From JANQOH01 sp965242575 (GTDB lineage Bacteria; Pseudomonadota; Alphaproteobacteria; UBA7887): 64,000 nucleotides of DNA. Positions within the stretch are counted from its first letter, which is position 1. The number at the start of each line of letters is the position of its first letter. Location: the NCBI GenBank assembly GCA_965242575.1, contig OZ251461.1, positions 434,001 to 498,000 of the forward strand, written 5' to 3'. The notes under the pieces were generated by a model. It saw nothing but the letters and a program-made list of their open reading frames with translations, ran no database searches and was not told where the DNA came from. Below are positions 48,695 through 58,603 of the stretch, piece by piece. The position numbers and the translations under genes were made by a program.

Positions 48695-50424
48695 CTACGC
48701 CCGCGCCGCGGAAATTTTGCTCCGAACGTCGGCCGTCGCGTCGGCAATCTCCGCCGGCGGCGCCTCCGTCTTCTCGCCCAATTCGGCCCGGACGGCGCGC
48801 CAGAGCGGCTCCATCGCCTCGGTCAACCCCGCCTCCGCCATCGTCCGCTCGACCCATCGCGCGTGACCGGCCGCGGCGGCGCGAATGAAGGCGTCGATCG
48901 CGCCGGCGCTCATCCGTCCGCGAAATTCCTCGCCGCCCTCGGTCAGGCAATGCGCCAGGCAAGGCAGCGCGTCCTTCCAATCGCCGCGCGCCGCCGCAAT
49001 TTGGAAAAGGCCGAACGCCGCGTCGGGACTCCCGGGATGCGGCTCCGAAGCGCGGTCGGCGCAGCGCGCGCCCGCCTTCGCGCTCTCGGCGCCCATATGC
49101 GGGAAGGCGGGATCGAGGGCGTCGCGCTCCGCCCCCCCGTCCGCGCAGCCGAACGGCGGCCCGGCCGGCTCCATCGCCGCTCCATCGCTCCCCCCGCGCG
49201 AATGCGGCGGGTCGAGGGGCGCCGAATACGTCGTCCGCGTTCCGGCCGATCCGAAAAGGTCGTGAAGGAACGCAACGAGCATCTTCAGCCGGCGCCGGTT
49301 CGCGCGCGAGAAGCGCAGCAGGTAATATATGTTGTAGAACCGATCCGCGACTTCGTAGCGAGGGCGCTTTTCGCCCGGCGGGCGCGCTTCCCGCACGTAG
49401 CCCCTGTCCACCAGTATTCCGAGCTGCGCGCTCGCTTGCGAGGAGCTCAGGTTCGCCGCCGCCGCCACGGCGCGGGCCGGCAACGGCGCCCATGCCTCCG
49501 CGAGGCAGTGGAAAACCTTGCGCGCCTGCGCCGGCAGCTCCTCGATCCGCGCCTTGAAGTAGGGGGTCTGCTCGTCGATGAGCCGCTCCAGGTCCTCGAA
49601 GGCGGGCCCGAGGGGGGATTCGATGGACAGCCGGCACGCCAGCGCGAGCAGGCGCGGGTTGCCGCCCGTCAGCCGGCGGATCGTCTCGAGCCGCCCCCGG
49701 TCCCGTCCCGCCAGGTCGGAAACTTCCGGCCGCCCCTCGCATTCTGCGACGGCCTGGAACAGTTGCAGGGTCTCGTCCTCGTCCAGCCCCTCCAGCACGA
49801 TCAGGCGGAAGAATTCGTATAGCGCCGCGCTCCGGTCGCGGATGGCGCGGAACACCGTGGTCGCCGACCCGATCAGCAGAACGTCCGGGCAGGTCATCAG
49901 GCTGGCGCGCAGTCCGTGCGCCGCGCGCTCGCCGCGCATCTGCGCGATGACGGCGTCGAGGTTCTCGACGAACAGGATCGGCCGCTTCCCGCTTTCATGG
50001 CGGAAGTCGAGCAGCGCCGCGCGCGCATAGGCGGCGCGGCGTTCGGCGTCCTTCTCGTTCCGGGCCAAGTCCGCCGCCCTGTCCGCCCAGCGGGATTCGC
50101 CGGTGGCGCGCGTCAGATGGTCCAGCGCGGTGAGCCAGAAATCCGCCAGATCGCCGATCCCGTAGCTTTCCTCGTGGAAGGGGACGGGCTGCCACTTCGC
50201 CGCGAGGACGGCGTGGCGGCGACCTCGTGCAGGAAGCGGAGGCCCAGGGTGGTCTTCCCCATCCCGCGCGCGCCGATGAGCATCAGGTGCTGGAGCGGCC
50301 GGTTCGGCGCCTGCCGGCGGAGTTGGCGCAGCATGTCCGCCAGCGTCCGCCGACGCGCGACGAACGCCGCCGCCAGCTCCTCCGGCGTCAGCTGCGCCGG
50401 GTTGTAGAGGCGGCGGCGGGTCAC
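48695..50424 (-). pseudogene. AAA/STAND-type ATPase, frameshifted (second gene of ATPase operon)
   Basis: Begins at GTG 50424, overlapping the stop of the upstream ATPase, with RRRLYNPAQLTPEELAAAFV and Walker A LMLIGARGMGKTTLGLRF. Near 50205-50218 the frame breaks; a 1-base restoration reads VLAAKWQPVPFHEESYGIGD then ADFWLTALDHLTRATGESR, continuing into FVENLDAVIAQM (Walker B), LIGSATTVF, EDETLQLFQAVAE, and a winged helix (RKVFHCLAEAWAPLPARAVA). A C-terminal repeat-like helical region of about 170 residues ends the protein. Family: archaeal-type/STAND NTPases. Either a recent loss of function or a sequencing error; the rest of the gene is open. Confidence 0.75.
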
Positions 50425-51620
50425 GGCGCCGCCATCCCGGCGTGGTGTTTCAGCCACCAGACCCGCAGCAGGTTGGAGCGGAATCGCAGCCGGTCGCCGT
50501 CCCGGTCGATATAGCCGCTGGCTATCAGCTCCCGCCGCGCCGACCGGAACGCGGATTCGCCGGCCCGCTGCACATCCTCGATCTCGGCGAGCGAGGCGCC
50601 GCCGCGCCGTCGGCAGGCGCACTCCAGAATACCGCGCGCCGCGGTCTGTTCGTGTTCGTCGAAACCGATCTCCAGACGTTCAACGAGATGGTCCAGATAC
50701 GGGGTTCCGCTTTCTCCCGTGAGCCGCTGGTCGAAACAACGCTGAACGACGTCCCGCGAAACGCGGGACGGATCGACCGCACAGAAATCCCGAAGCTCGG
50801 CAAAGAATATCTGCACATGGTAAGGGACAGGATCGCCAAGCAGATACAGCATGTCGGCCCGCGATGTTTCGTCGAGGAGAAAACCGTTGCCCCGCCCCAG
50901 CTCCACGAGGAACGAATCGGCGGTCTCCCGGCTCCACGATCCGACGCGGAACGGCGCGAAGTCGTTGACGAGGCCGGACAGGTTGACGCGCCGCAACACC
51001 CCCTCGAGCCCTATCGACCCGCCGACCAGCGTGCATACGCGGCCGCGCGTCTCCGGCGCCAGCCGCGACGCCCGAAGCCAGGACAGGAACGCCCTGGCCT
51101 CATCCTCCCCGTCCTCCGTCCCGAGCATTTCCAGCAGGAGGAACGGCAGTTCGTCGATTACGACGAGAAGGCGGCGCTCCGTTTCCCCGGGGTTGGCCAG
51201 CCGCCCGCGAAGCCGGTCGGCGGCGTGGCGCCAGTCCCGCCCGATCACGCTCTTGAGCTCGGCCTGTAGCACGTTGGTGTCGATGCGGACGGACAGCCGC
51301 TCGAACACGCCTTTCACGGCGCCGGTGAACGGGATCGAATCGAGGAGGCCGCGGTAGCGGTCCATCGCCGCCAGTTCGGCGAGAATCGCCGCGATGCAGT
51401 CCGCCGCGCCGGCGCCGGCCTCGACGTCGACATAGACGGCGTCCCAACCGTCGCGCGGCGCGCGCCGGAGCTCGAGCATCAGGCTGGTTTTGCCCACCCG
51501 CCGGGGCGCGAGCATCAGGACGTGCTCGCCGCGCTCCAGCGCCTCCCAGAGCCGGTCCAGTTCGTAACCGCGCCCGTAGAGGTCGGTGTCGACGACCGGC
51601 GCGCCGGTTATGTTCCTCAT
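50421..51620 (-). CDS. Archaeal-type ATPase with winged helix (first gene of ATPase operon)
   Basis: 399 residues. NITGAPVVDTDLYGRGYELDRLWEALERG is the COG1672-like start, LMLAPRRVGKTSLMLELR the Walker A, RRLLVVIDELPFLLLEML the Walker B, and LVGGSIGLEGVL the sensor-like strand. The C-terminal part (GILECACRRRGGASLAEIED then RRELIASGYIDRDGDRLRF) is a winged helix. The next ATPase starts inside its stop (GTGA), so both were translated together. Such paired NTPases occur in defence islands; a specific role with Cas13a is only suggested by position. No nuclease or pore domain is recognisable. Confidence 0.75.
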   Translation of the reverse strand: MRNITGAPVVDTDLYGRGYELDRLWEALERGEHVLMLAPRRVGKTSLMLELRRAPRDGWDAVYVDVEAGAGAADCIAAILAELAAMDRYRGLLDSIPFTGAVKGVFERLSVRIDTNVLQAELKSVIGRDWRHAADRLRGRLANPGETERRLLVVIDELPFLLLEMLGTEDGEDEARAFLSWLRASRLAPETRGRVCTLVGGSIGLEGVLRRVNLSGLVNDFAPFRVGSWSRETADSFLVELGRGNGFLLDETSRADMLYLLGDPVPYHVQIFFAELRDFCAVDPSRVSRDVVQRCFDQRLTGESGTPYLDHLVERLEIGFDEHEQTAARGILECACRRRGGASLAEIEDVQRAGESAFRSARRELIASGYIDRDGDRLRFRSNLLRVWWLKHHAGMAAP

Positions 51621-52004
51621 CCCGCGCCTCCGATGGAGGTGTCTCACGCGGCGCCACGATAATCCGCAAAAATTCCATTGGCAATAAATTTTTTGGCAAA
51701 AATTTCGTTGCGAAAATTCGCGCCCTTCACGGACTGCGCCCGCGATCCGGAGCCGCGCGATGCATGGCCGCCGGCCGGACGGGCCGCGCGAAACCGTTGC
51801 CCGTTTTATGGCGGCCGTCGCGCGCCGCCGACGCGCTCTGCGAACGCATCGGCGGGCTCCTTTCCGAGGACGGACGCCCGCGCCCCGCCCGGTTTTCCGT
51901 GATCGGCGGACTTTGGACACCCGGGCGCCGCCGCCCGCGCTCTTCGCGCCGCGAGCTCCGGGCGTTCCCGCCGGAGTGCCCCGACCGCGCGGCGCGGCGA
52001 CCGG
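51621..52004. other. Promoter region of the ATPase operon and duplicated non-coding segment
   Basis: Bases 51661-51722 are unusually AT-rich, with repeated TTTTGCC/TTGCCA words on the minus strand; TTGCCA with a TTATCG-like hexamer about 15-17 bases later could be the promoter of the minus-strand ATPase gene. Bases 51838-52000 are GC-rich and similar to 48278-48400 and 48618-48660. No gene recognised. Confidence 0.45.
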
Positions 52005-52902
52005 GGCGCGTTCATCCTCCCGGCGGAATGGCTCGACACGAATTACGGCGCCCTTCTCCGCGCCCTGCTGGCCGGCGGCCTGGGCGGGGAGGCCGTTCAC
52101 TCCATCGCGCCGGAGGCGATGCCGTTCCCCGGCGCCGTCGTCTGCTTCCGTCCCGGACGGCGGGCGGGCGGCGTCGCGTTCCGGCGCGTCGCCTCCCTCG
52201 CCGGGCTGGGCGCGCAGGCCGCCCGGCCATGCGGAGCTCGGCGAGTTGCGCCGCGTCCACCGCGGCCAAGTCACGGGCTGCAACGCGGCGTGGATCGCCG
52301 GGGACCGGGCCGGCGCGCTTCCGGACTCCGTGCTGGCGCCCTCCGTCACCCGCGCGTGGGAGCTGTTCGCCGCCGCGCCGCGCCTGCTCCGCGCCGATTC
52401 GCTGCGCCGCGTCGTCGACCTTCCGCCCGACCTCGACGCCTTCGCGGGCGGCGACCGGCGCCGCATCGAGGACTTTCTGGCCTGGGCGCGGCGCATGGGC
52501 GCGGACGACTCCTACGTCGCCCGCCACCGCCGCGCGTGGCGGGCGGTGGGCTTGCGGCCGCCGGCGCCGATCCTCTGCGCCTACATGGCGCGCCGCGCGC
52601 CGGCCTTCGTCCGCAATGCGTGCGGCGCGCGGCATATCGACATCGCCCACGGCCTCTACCCGCGCGACCCGCTGCCGGCGCCGCTGCTCGACGCGCTGTC
52701 CGCCTGGCTGCAAGGCGCGGTCCGCCGCTCTTCGGGCCGCGCCTACGCCGGCGGCCTGACGAAATTCGAACCCGGAGAGATCGAGAGACTTCCCGTTCCG
52801 CCGCTGGAGGAACTGCATGAACGCTCCCAGGCAATGGACGCGCGCGCAGATCGAAAACGACGTCGAGATGGCGAAAGCGCTGTTCCGGCGCCGGCGGCTT
52901 GA
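52005..52902 (+). pseudogene. XamI-type DNA methyltransferase, truncated and frameshifted
   Basis: The N-terminal SAM and catalytic domain is missing. The sequence starts in mid-gene with GAFILPAEWLDTNYGALLRA, then EAMPFPGAVVCFRPG (post-catalytic part of a class I SAM DNA methyltransferase). At about 52230 the frame shifts and continues LGELRRVHRGQVTGCNAAWI, RRVVDLPPDLDAFAGGDRRR, APILCAYMARRAPAFVRNAC, then GLYPRDPLPAPLLDALSAWL and GGLTKFEPGEIERLPVPPLEEL. This is the target-recognition C-terminus seen in methyltransferases next to XamI-type endonucleases, and a XamI-like start overlaps its 3' end. It has no intact catalytic domain, so it is dead. Confidence 0.7.
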
Positions 52903-52961
52903 CGAACCGCTCGCGCTCTATACCAAGTTCTACGATGAGTTTGAGCCGATATTCCAGGATC
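52817..52961 (+). pseudogene. XamI-like restriction endonuclease, 5' fragment
   Basis: The frame starting MNAPRQWTRAQIENDVEMAK then ALFRRRRLDEPLALYTKFYD and EFEPIF matches the conserved N-terminus of XamI-family type II endonucleases. It is cut at about 52961 by the inverted-repeat insertion, and the remainder of the gene is not found downstream. It overlaps the methyltransferase relic, as in intact XamI RM operons. Confidence 0.65.
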
Positions 52962-53126
52962 CAGCAATTCTCATCATGGGGAATCCCGTCGCTCCACAGC
53001 GGCTGGCGCCCCTTGGGACCGCCGGCGTCTCGCCGGCAATTTCCGCTTCGGGCGCCGCTTACGCAGGCCAACGGCTCCAGGAAAGGCGGATCCGGGACCT
53101 TGCTCCGTCCATAATGAGAATTGCTG
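52962..53126. mobile_element. MITE-like insertion, 165 bases with 18-base terminal inverted repeats
   Basis: The left end CAGCAATTCTCATCATGG and the right end CCATAATGAGAATTGCTG are inverted repeats with one mismatch. The interior has no gene. It interrupts the XamI-like endonuclease. No obvious target duplication flanks it, and no related transposase is in the window, so it is probably a non-autonomous element or a footprint of one. Confidence 0.7.
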
Positions 53127-53162
53127 CGCCCGACGGCCTGTCGGGAGCCGGAGCGCCGCCGC

Positions 53163-53420
53163 CTATTCCCGGCGCGCGAGGCTTTCGCGCAGCCCCTCCA
53201 GCAAGCCCTCGACCTTGGCGACCCGCGCCTCGACGTTGGATACGCGATCCGACAGGCCGCTCATGTCGCCCGCGACGCGTTCGGACAAAGCGCGCATGTC
53301 GCCCGCGACGCGTTCGGACAGGTCGCGCATGTCGCGGTGGAGGGTCCACAGAAAACCGAGCGCGGCGACCATGAGGGCCGAGAGGGCGATGAGCGCGACG
53401 ACGTCCAATTGCAGGGTCAT
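53163..53420 (-). CDS. Small membrane-anchored coiled-coil protein (family A, with internal repeats)
   Basis: 85 residues: a transmembrane helix (VVALIALSALMVAALGFLW), then DLSERVAGDM repeated three times with small changes (also visible as a ~30-base DNA repeat), and the family signature VEARVAKVEGLLEGL. It belongs to the same group as the genes at 18343, 18619 and 31865. The internal repeat probably sets coiled-coil length. Confidence 0.7.
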   Translation of the reverse strand: MTLQLDVVALIALSALMVAALGFLWTLHRDMRDLSERVAGDMRALSERVAGDMSGLSDRVSNVEARVAKVEGLLEGLRESLARRE

Positions 53421-53537
53421 GACGGCTCCCGAATGCGGCTCGCGGCGGAGCCGACCATACACGCCTTTCCGCCGCCCGTCGACCGGCGCGCGCGAGGCGG
53501 TATAACCGGCGCGGGCGAAAGCGGCGAGAGGGACACC

Positions 53538-55130
<1,593 letters not shown>

Positions 55131-55344
55131 CCGCGCTCCCGGGGGGCGGACCATGGTCCTCTGCCGAAGCCGCCCCGAATCTGCTTTAATGGGGGCATGA
55201 AACCCGGCGCGCTCCCCGCATCCTTCGCCGCGCCGCCGCGCGCCCGGGCCCATCCCGGAATCCGCCCGGGCGCCCGGGCGTCCCGCCCGCATCCCGGAAT
55301 TCCCGGATTGCCCCCGCCCGCATCCTCCACCGCCATGCTCCCGG
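55131..55344. other. Low-complexity intergenic region
   Basis: No gene. It contains short GCCCGGGCG/CCCGCCC palindromic words similar to the dispersed REP-like elements and leads into the tandem-repeat tract. An open plus-strand frame beginning near 55197 is Pro/Arg-rich and unlikely to be coding. Confidence 0.4.
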
Positions 55345-55560
55345 CGCCGTCCCGGTTATCCCGGAATCGCCTGCCCGCTCCGCCTGGATCGCCGGCGCGG
55401 CGCGGGCGCCGTCCCGGTTATCCCGGAATCGCCCGCCCGCTCCGCCCGGATCGCCGGCGCGGCGCGGACGCCGTCCCGGTTATCCCGGAATCGCCTGCCC
55501 GCTCCGCCCGGATCGCCGGCGCGGCGCGGGCGCCGTCCCGGTTATCCCGGAACTCGCCCA
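55345..55560. repeat. 62-base tandem repeat, about 3.5 copies
   Basis: The word CCCGGTTATCCCGGAA recurs at 55351, 55413, 55475 and 55537, giving an exact period of 62. Units differ by only a few bases (cctgg/cccgg, gcgggcg/gcggacg). A related single unit with GTCCCGGTTCTCCCGGAACT lies near 4210, so the element is dispersed as well as tandem. No coding function seen. Confidence 0.85.
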
Positions 55561-55689
55561 GCCCCCGGCGCCGTCCCGGAATCGCCCCCGGATCCCCGCG
55601 CCGCCGAATTCCGCGGTTGACAAGTTCGGACGGCGTGTCCATCTTTCGTTCCAGCCGCGGCGGGCGGCGGCATGAAAGGGAGGAGCGCC

Positions 55690-56443
55690 ATGCGGGCCGG
55701 GGTTGAAAATCGTCCGCCGCTCGGGACGGCGCGGGCGGCGGACGCGTTGCGCCGCGCCTTCGTCCGCGAGCCCGTCCTCGCGCACATGGACAATCTGGAG
55801 TTCATGCGCGGCCTCGACGACGGGTCGATGAAACCGATCGTCACCTCGCCGCCCTGCGACATCGGCAAGGCCTACGAGGCGCGGGCGGCGCTCGACGCTC
55901 TGCTGGCAGGTGGGGAACCACGTCCGCGGCGGCGAGATCGCCCCCCTCGACGCGCTTCTCTACCCGGCGTTCCGGCGGCTCGGCCTCAAACTCCGCAACC
56001 GGATCGCCTGGCGTTTCGGGCGCGGCCTGCATTGCGCGAAGCGGCTTTCCGGGCGCTACGAAACCATCAATTGGTGGACCGGGAGTAACAATTACACGTG
56101 GAATCTGGACGCCGTCCGCGCGCCGTCGAAATATCCCGGCAAGCGCCACTTCAAGGGGCCGAAGGCGGGCCAGCTGTCGGGCAACCCCAGGGGCAAGAAC
56201 CCGGACGGCGTATGGGAGTTCCCCAACGTCAAGCACAACCACCCGGAAAAGACGGTTCACCCCTGCCAATTCCCGGTCGAACTCGTGGAGCGTCTGGTCC
56301 TTTCCATGACCGATGAGGGCGATTCGGTGTTCGATCCGTATATGGGCGTCGGAACGTCGGCGATAGCCGCGCTCTCGACCGGTTTCACGCGAAGGCCGAT
56401 AGCGGCATCTTCAAGACGCGCTTTTCGACCTGTTTTATCGTAA
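55690..56443 (+). pseudogene. Site-specific DNA methyltransferase, decayed
   Basis: A beta-class adenine methyltransferase-like gene with a GGGAGGAG ribosome site. The catalytic motif reads TSPPC where TSPPY/NPPY is required. At about 55895 an internal deletion of some 25 residues plus a frameshift joins KAYEARAALDA to LCWQVGNHVRGGEI. The second frame carries GLKLRNRIAWRFGRGLHCAK, SGRYETINWWT and VFDPYMGVGTSAIAAL (SAM motif, after the catalytic motif), then ends abruptly. The 3' end runs into the convergent CfrBI-type gene. Three independent defects make function unlikely. Confidence 0.8.
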
Positions 56444-57263
56444 TCGGCTTCTGGCGCACGGGGACGCCCAACCCGGCCAGGTGTTGTCGCACTTCCTCGA
56501 CCGGGTGGTTGTTGCGGAGCTGGATCAGCCTCACGCCTCGATGCTCCGCCGTCCTGTAGGCGGCGCTCCGCGCCGGGATCTTGTCCATGAGGATGATGCC
56601 GTTCCGATCCATTCGCCCCACCTTGTCGCCGATGACTTCCGGGTTGCCCTCGCCGATCAGGCCGACCTCCATGCGGACGAAGCCGCGCGCGGTGCGTATT
56701 TCCGCGTCCGTCTCGCGGTCGACTTCCGCGTCCGCGCCCACATTCAGGCGAAAACCTCCGCCGCCCTCGTTCAGGTCGATTCCGGTCAGCACGGCGCGGG
56801 CGATAGAGCGCTCCAGCGACTTGCCGATCCGCGATTTGTGCGAACCGCGAATCGTCAGGGTGGCGGTCCCGCACCAAAGCAGCAAGGCCATTTCGCGGCG
56901 CTCCGCGTTCAAGGATACGGCCGCCTCTATGTCCGCCATGACCTCGTCGAAAACCTTCGGGTACTCGCCCACCGCCACACCCAGGTTCTGCGCCGTCTTC
57001 TTCGTCAGGCCGATCAGCCATTGGCGCATCCTCCGGTCTTCCAAATCGCCGGTGGACACCAGGTCGCGCACGTGCTTTCGCCACGCCTCATCGTCCTTCG
57101 GGTGCTTGCGCGCGAGTTTCGCCAGGTTCCCGTAGGTTTCGATCAGGGTCCTCCGCGTTGCGCCTTCGTAGAACAACCGGTAATTGCCGCCGGTCAAAAT
57201 CCTGGCGGTCGCTTCCCGCGTTCCGCGCGGCGTGAACGGATCCCACGAAGGCCGGTCGGTCAT
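56385..57263 (-). CDS. CfrBI-family type II restriction endonuclease
   Basis: 292 residues. MTDRPSWDPFTPRGTREATA, TGGNYRLFYEGATRRTLIET, and GSHKSRIGKSLERSIARAVL match the CfrBI endonuclease family as I recall it; members cut CCWWGG. The likely catalytic region is NVGADAEVDRETDAEIRTARGFVRMEVGLIGEGN (acidic residues followed by a Glu-x-Gly strand) and the Lys-containing VIGDKVGR. It starts at an ATG overlapping the methyltransferase stop (ATGA). Open and unbroken. Confidence 0.85.
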   Translation of the reverse strand: MTDRPSWDPFTPRGTREATARILTGGNYRLFYEGATRRTLIETYGNLAKLARKHPKDDEAWRKHVRDLVSTGDLEDRRMRQWLIGLTKKTAQNLGVAVGEYPKVFDEVMADIEAAVSLNAERREMALLLWCGTATLTIRGSHKSRIGKSLERSIARAVLTGIDLNEGGGGFRLNVGADAEVDRETDAEIRTARGFVRMEVGLIGEGNPEVIGDKVGRMDRNGIILMDKIPARSAAYRTAEHRGVRLIQLRNNHPVEEVRQHLAGLGVPVRQKPITIKQVEKRVLKMPLSAFA

Positions 57264-58366
57264 CGGACGGACCCGGCGAAAAATTCGTAGTCCATCGCCT
57301 CCGGACGATACGCCCGCAGCTCCTTGTCGCGGCGTTGAATCTCGAAATAGGCGAGACTCTTTTCCACCATGAAGAACCGGCGTTTCAGCCGGCCGGCGAC
57401 GCGCCCCGTCGTGCCGACGCCCGAAAACGGATCGAGCACCATGTCGCCGACGAACGAGTAGTAGCGGATCACGCGCTCCGCGAGGGCTTCCGGAAACACC
57501 GCGGGATGATCCTTGCTGTGCGCCGGGTGCAACCGCCATACGTTGGTCCGTTCGTAGCCGTCGGCGATCAACGACTCTTGCACGGCCTCCGGATCCGGGT
57601 GGTTGCGCAGGTTCCAGTCGATCAGTTTGTCGGTGCGCTTGCGGTACACGACGACGTTCTCCGTGACCGTGACCGCCTTGTATTGCAGGGGCTGGCGGTC
57701 CGCGGCGAAGCGGCGGCCGCGCCCCAGATGCCACCCCGCGCCTTCGGGCTTCTGCCAGACGATGTCGTCCACGAACTCGAAGCCGATATCGTCGAGCGCC
57801 GCGTGCAGGTCGAAGGTGATGGGGAGCCGCCGGCTGGACGCGTTCCGGTGGGCGCGGCGGATCAACACCGGGCTCGTGTTCACTACCAGAAACCGCCCCT
57901 CCGAAAGAATGTCGTGGCACTTGGCGAATACGTCGCGGAGCAGATCCAGATACTCCGCATATCCCTCGCTTTCGTGATATTCCGGCTTCGCGTTGAAGTA
58001 GGGCGGCGAGGTGAACACCAGTTGTACCGACCCGGGCGGGTAGTCGGCCAGGACGTCGGAGGCGTCGCCCAGGACGATGCGCGACGGTATGGGCCGGAAG
58101 GTAATGGCCTCCCGGCGCCGCGCCTTCGGGGCCGGCGCCCGGCGGCGGCAACGCGTCTTCGCCATCTCCAGGTCGGTGCAGAAGACGACCGCGCCGTCCG
58201 CCGCCACGCGGACCTCGCCCACGGCCTCCCTGCCGTTGCGCCGCGCCAGCAGCGCCACGCGCCATTGGCCGATCCGGTCGTCGTATTCCGGCAGGCCCAG
58301 GCCGACCCCGGCGATCCGTCCCTCGAGCCACGTCTCGACCGCGCGGCGGACGCCCCCGGCGTTCAC
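57260..58366 (-). CDS. CfrBI-type DNA methyltransferase
   Basis: 368 residues, beta-class amino-methyltransferase: catalytic VFTSPPYFNAKPEY (TSPPY at 119-123) precedes the SAM motif DPFSGVGTTGRVAGRL near 314. SPPY-type enzymes in this family methylate cytosine N4 (known for M.CfrBI), protecting the site cut by the partner endonuclease. The N-terminal ~90 residues are an extension with the pattern RIGQWRVALLARRNGREAVGEV. It is upstream of and coupled to the endonuclease gene. The pair looks complete. Confidence 0.88.
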   Translation of the reverse strand: MNAGGVRRAVETWLEGRIAGVGLGLPEYDDRIGQWRVALLARRNGREAVGEVRVAADGAVVFCTDLEMAKTRCRRRAPAPKARRREAITFRPIPSRIVLGDASDVLADYPPGSVQLVFTSPPYFNAKPEYHESEGYAEYLDLLRDVFAKCHDILSEGRFLVVNTSPVLIRRAHRNASSRRLPITFDLHAALDDIGFEFVDDIVWQKPEGAGWHLGRGRRFAADRQPLQYKAVTVTENVVVYRKRTDKLIDWNLRNHPDPEAVQESLIADGYERTNVWRLHPAHSKDHPAVFPEALAERVIRYYSFVGDMVLDPFSGVGTTGRVAGRLKRRFFMVEKSLAYFEIQRRDKELRAYRPEAMDYEFFAGSVR

Positions 58367-58603
58367 GCCGGCGCTCCCGGCGGCGAGCCTTCGCCCGGCC
58401 GCATCGCGACCGCCCTGCTGCGGGCGCCGGTACGGCGGCGTTCGGGCATCGACCGGAGCGGCTCCGGCATCTTCGGCTCCCGTGGTTGCGCGCCCGGCGC
58501 GGGACGGCGAATCGATTGCCCCTTGTCCCCTATCCGTTCCCGCGCGTCAACCCCGGCGTCCGGGCGGGGCGCCCGCGCTTCGCCGCGCCGCCGCCCCCTT
58601 GCG
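58367..58603. other. Intergenic region between the CfrBI-type methyltransferase and phaC
   Basis: 237 bases of GC-rich sequence without a recognisable gene. It should contain the promoter of the minus-strand methyltransferase and any terminator of phaC; I could not single out either with confidence. Confidence 0.35.

Noticed and set aside
51760..52004. Plus-strand frame upstream of the XamI-type methyltransferase relic as its missing N-terminus
   Set aside because: It lies in the duplicated GC-rich segment and lacks the SAM-binding and catalytic motifs expected there.
55197..55706. Pro/Arg-rich open frame over the tandem repeats as a possible repeat protein
   Set aside because: The 62-base period is not a multiple of three, so the reading frame changes between units; it cannot encode a regular repeat.
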